A stretch of DNA of 6,674 nt from an uncultured bacterium (lineage in GTDB: Bacteria > Actinomycetota > Actinomycetes > S36-B12): assembly GCA_903896585.1 (NCBI GenBank), contig CAITYI010000437.1, forward strand, positions 1-6,674, in the 5' to 3' direction. The notes below the pieces were generated by a model. The model was not told where the DNA came from and did no database searches. It saw only the letters and a program-made list of their open reading frames with translations. A program made the translations under genes and the position numbers. Shown piece after piece: positions 6,209 to 6,674 of the stretch. Within the stretch, counting starts at the first letter, position 1; each line of letters opens with the position of its first letter.

Positions 6209-6674
6209 TCAGCGTTGGAAGGCGGCAGCAACCCCTGAATCGACGGGAACAATGAGGCCGGTGGTCCGCGAGAACTCGGTGGATGCAAGTGCGGCTACGG
6301 CAGCTGCGACATCTGCGGGAGTGACTTCACGCTTTAAAATCGTGCGCTGGGCGTAAAAAGCCCCAAGATCCTCCTCGGCCACGCCATACACCGCGGCCCG
6401 ACTGGCGCCCCATCCGCCAGAGAAAATTCCAGAGCCTTGCACAACGCCATCAGGGGCAATTCCGTTCACGCGAATTGCGTGCTCCCCAAGTTCAACGGCA
6501 AGTAGCCGAACCTGGTGTGACTGATTAGCTTTAGCCGCGCTGTAAGCGATATTCGAAGGTCCCGCGAAGACCGAGTTTTTGCTGGCAATGTAAATAATGT
6601 CGCCACCCATTCCCTGAGCAATCATGACCCGGGCGCACTCGCGAGACACGAGGAATGACCCACGCGCCATGACA
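6209..6674 (-). CDS. C-terminal SDR domain of a bifunctional aldolase/dehydrogenase, RhaD/RhaEW type (cut by right edge)
   Basis: The minus strand is open from the right edge to TGA at 6211-6209, about 154 residues. Counting from Met at 6670, it is the second half of a Rossmann short-chain dehydrogenase: Ser30, Tyr43 and Lys47 form the catalytic set with the standard 13- and 4-residue spacing (IASKNS, YSAAK), and N-G-I-A-P (69-73) is the usual NxxP segment. The wording, including SRECARVM, VRLLAVELGEH, RVNGIAPDGVV, SGIFSGGWG, FYAQRTILKREV and VPVDSGVAAAF, is characteristic of the bifunctional rhamnulose-1-phosphate aldolase/dehydrogenase family (about 680-700 residues). That family has a class II aldolase domain first, which would lie off the window. 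The enzyme yields dihydroxyacetone phosphate and L-lactaldehyde and acts on the lactaldehyde. Met at 6670 is internal, preceded by an in-frame Val codon, not the start. The gene converges on lldD with a 29-base gap and no clear terminator. Confidence 0.8.
   Translation of the reverse strand, partial: VMARGSFLVSRECARVMIAQGMGGDIIYIASKNSVFAGPSNIAYSAAKANQSHQVRLLAVELGEHAIRVNGIAPDGVVQGSGIFSGGWGASRAAVYGVAEEDLGAFYAQRTILKREVTPADVAAAVAALASTEFSRTTGLIVPVDSGVAAAFQR

Overview
The window looks like ordinary chromosomal DNA from an actinomycete (Actinomycetota). The clearest pointers are a full-length ClpC of the mycobacterial/streptomycete type, an LldD protein of the mycobacterial LldD2 subgroup, and a TldD N-terminus of the actinobacterial type. 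GC content appears moderate rather than very high, which would suit a planktonic or freshwater lineage, but this is only a guess. No mobile element, phage gene, CRISPR array, tRNA or rRNA was seen, so I do not think the window carries a dramatic new system. The unexplained material lies in the two divergent intergenic regions and in two uncharacterised small envelope or secreted proteins.

Layout. Positions 1-774 (minus) hold the N-terminal part of tldD, cut by the left edge. Positions 775-1221 are a 447-base divergent intergenic region with no supported gene. It carries nested hairpins in the tldD leader, a 12-bp tandem repeat, a perfect 14-bp palindrome and a ClgR-like operator in front of clpC. 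Positions 1222-3714 (plus) are clpC, the AAA+ unfoldase of the ClpCP protease. It is followed after 35 bases by a small single-pass membrane protein (3750-4211), probably in the same transcript. A secreted protein of unknown function (4265-4789, minus) converges on that pair. A second divergent region (4790-4961) has two inverted repeats and a possible -10 box, and leads into lldD (4962-6179, plus). lldD converges on the C-terminal SDR domain of a bifunctional aldolase/dehydrogenase of the RhaD/RhaEW type (6209-6674, minus), cut by the right edge.

How the genes fit together. The left half is proteostasis: TldD is a peptidase-type maturation protein, and ClpC feeds the ClpP protease under probable ClgR control. 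The right half suggests 6-deoxyhexose (rhamnose or fucose) use. The RhaD-type enzyme would release L-lactaldehyde and oxidise it to L-lactate, and LldD would oxidise that lactate to pyruvate. This link rests on family knowledge plus gene adjacency; the two genes are convergent, not co-transcribed.
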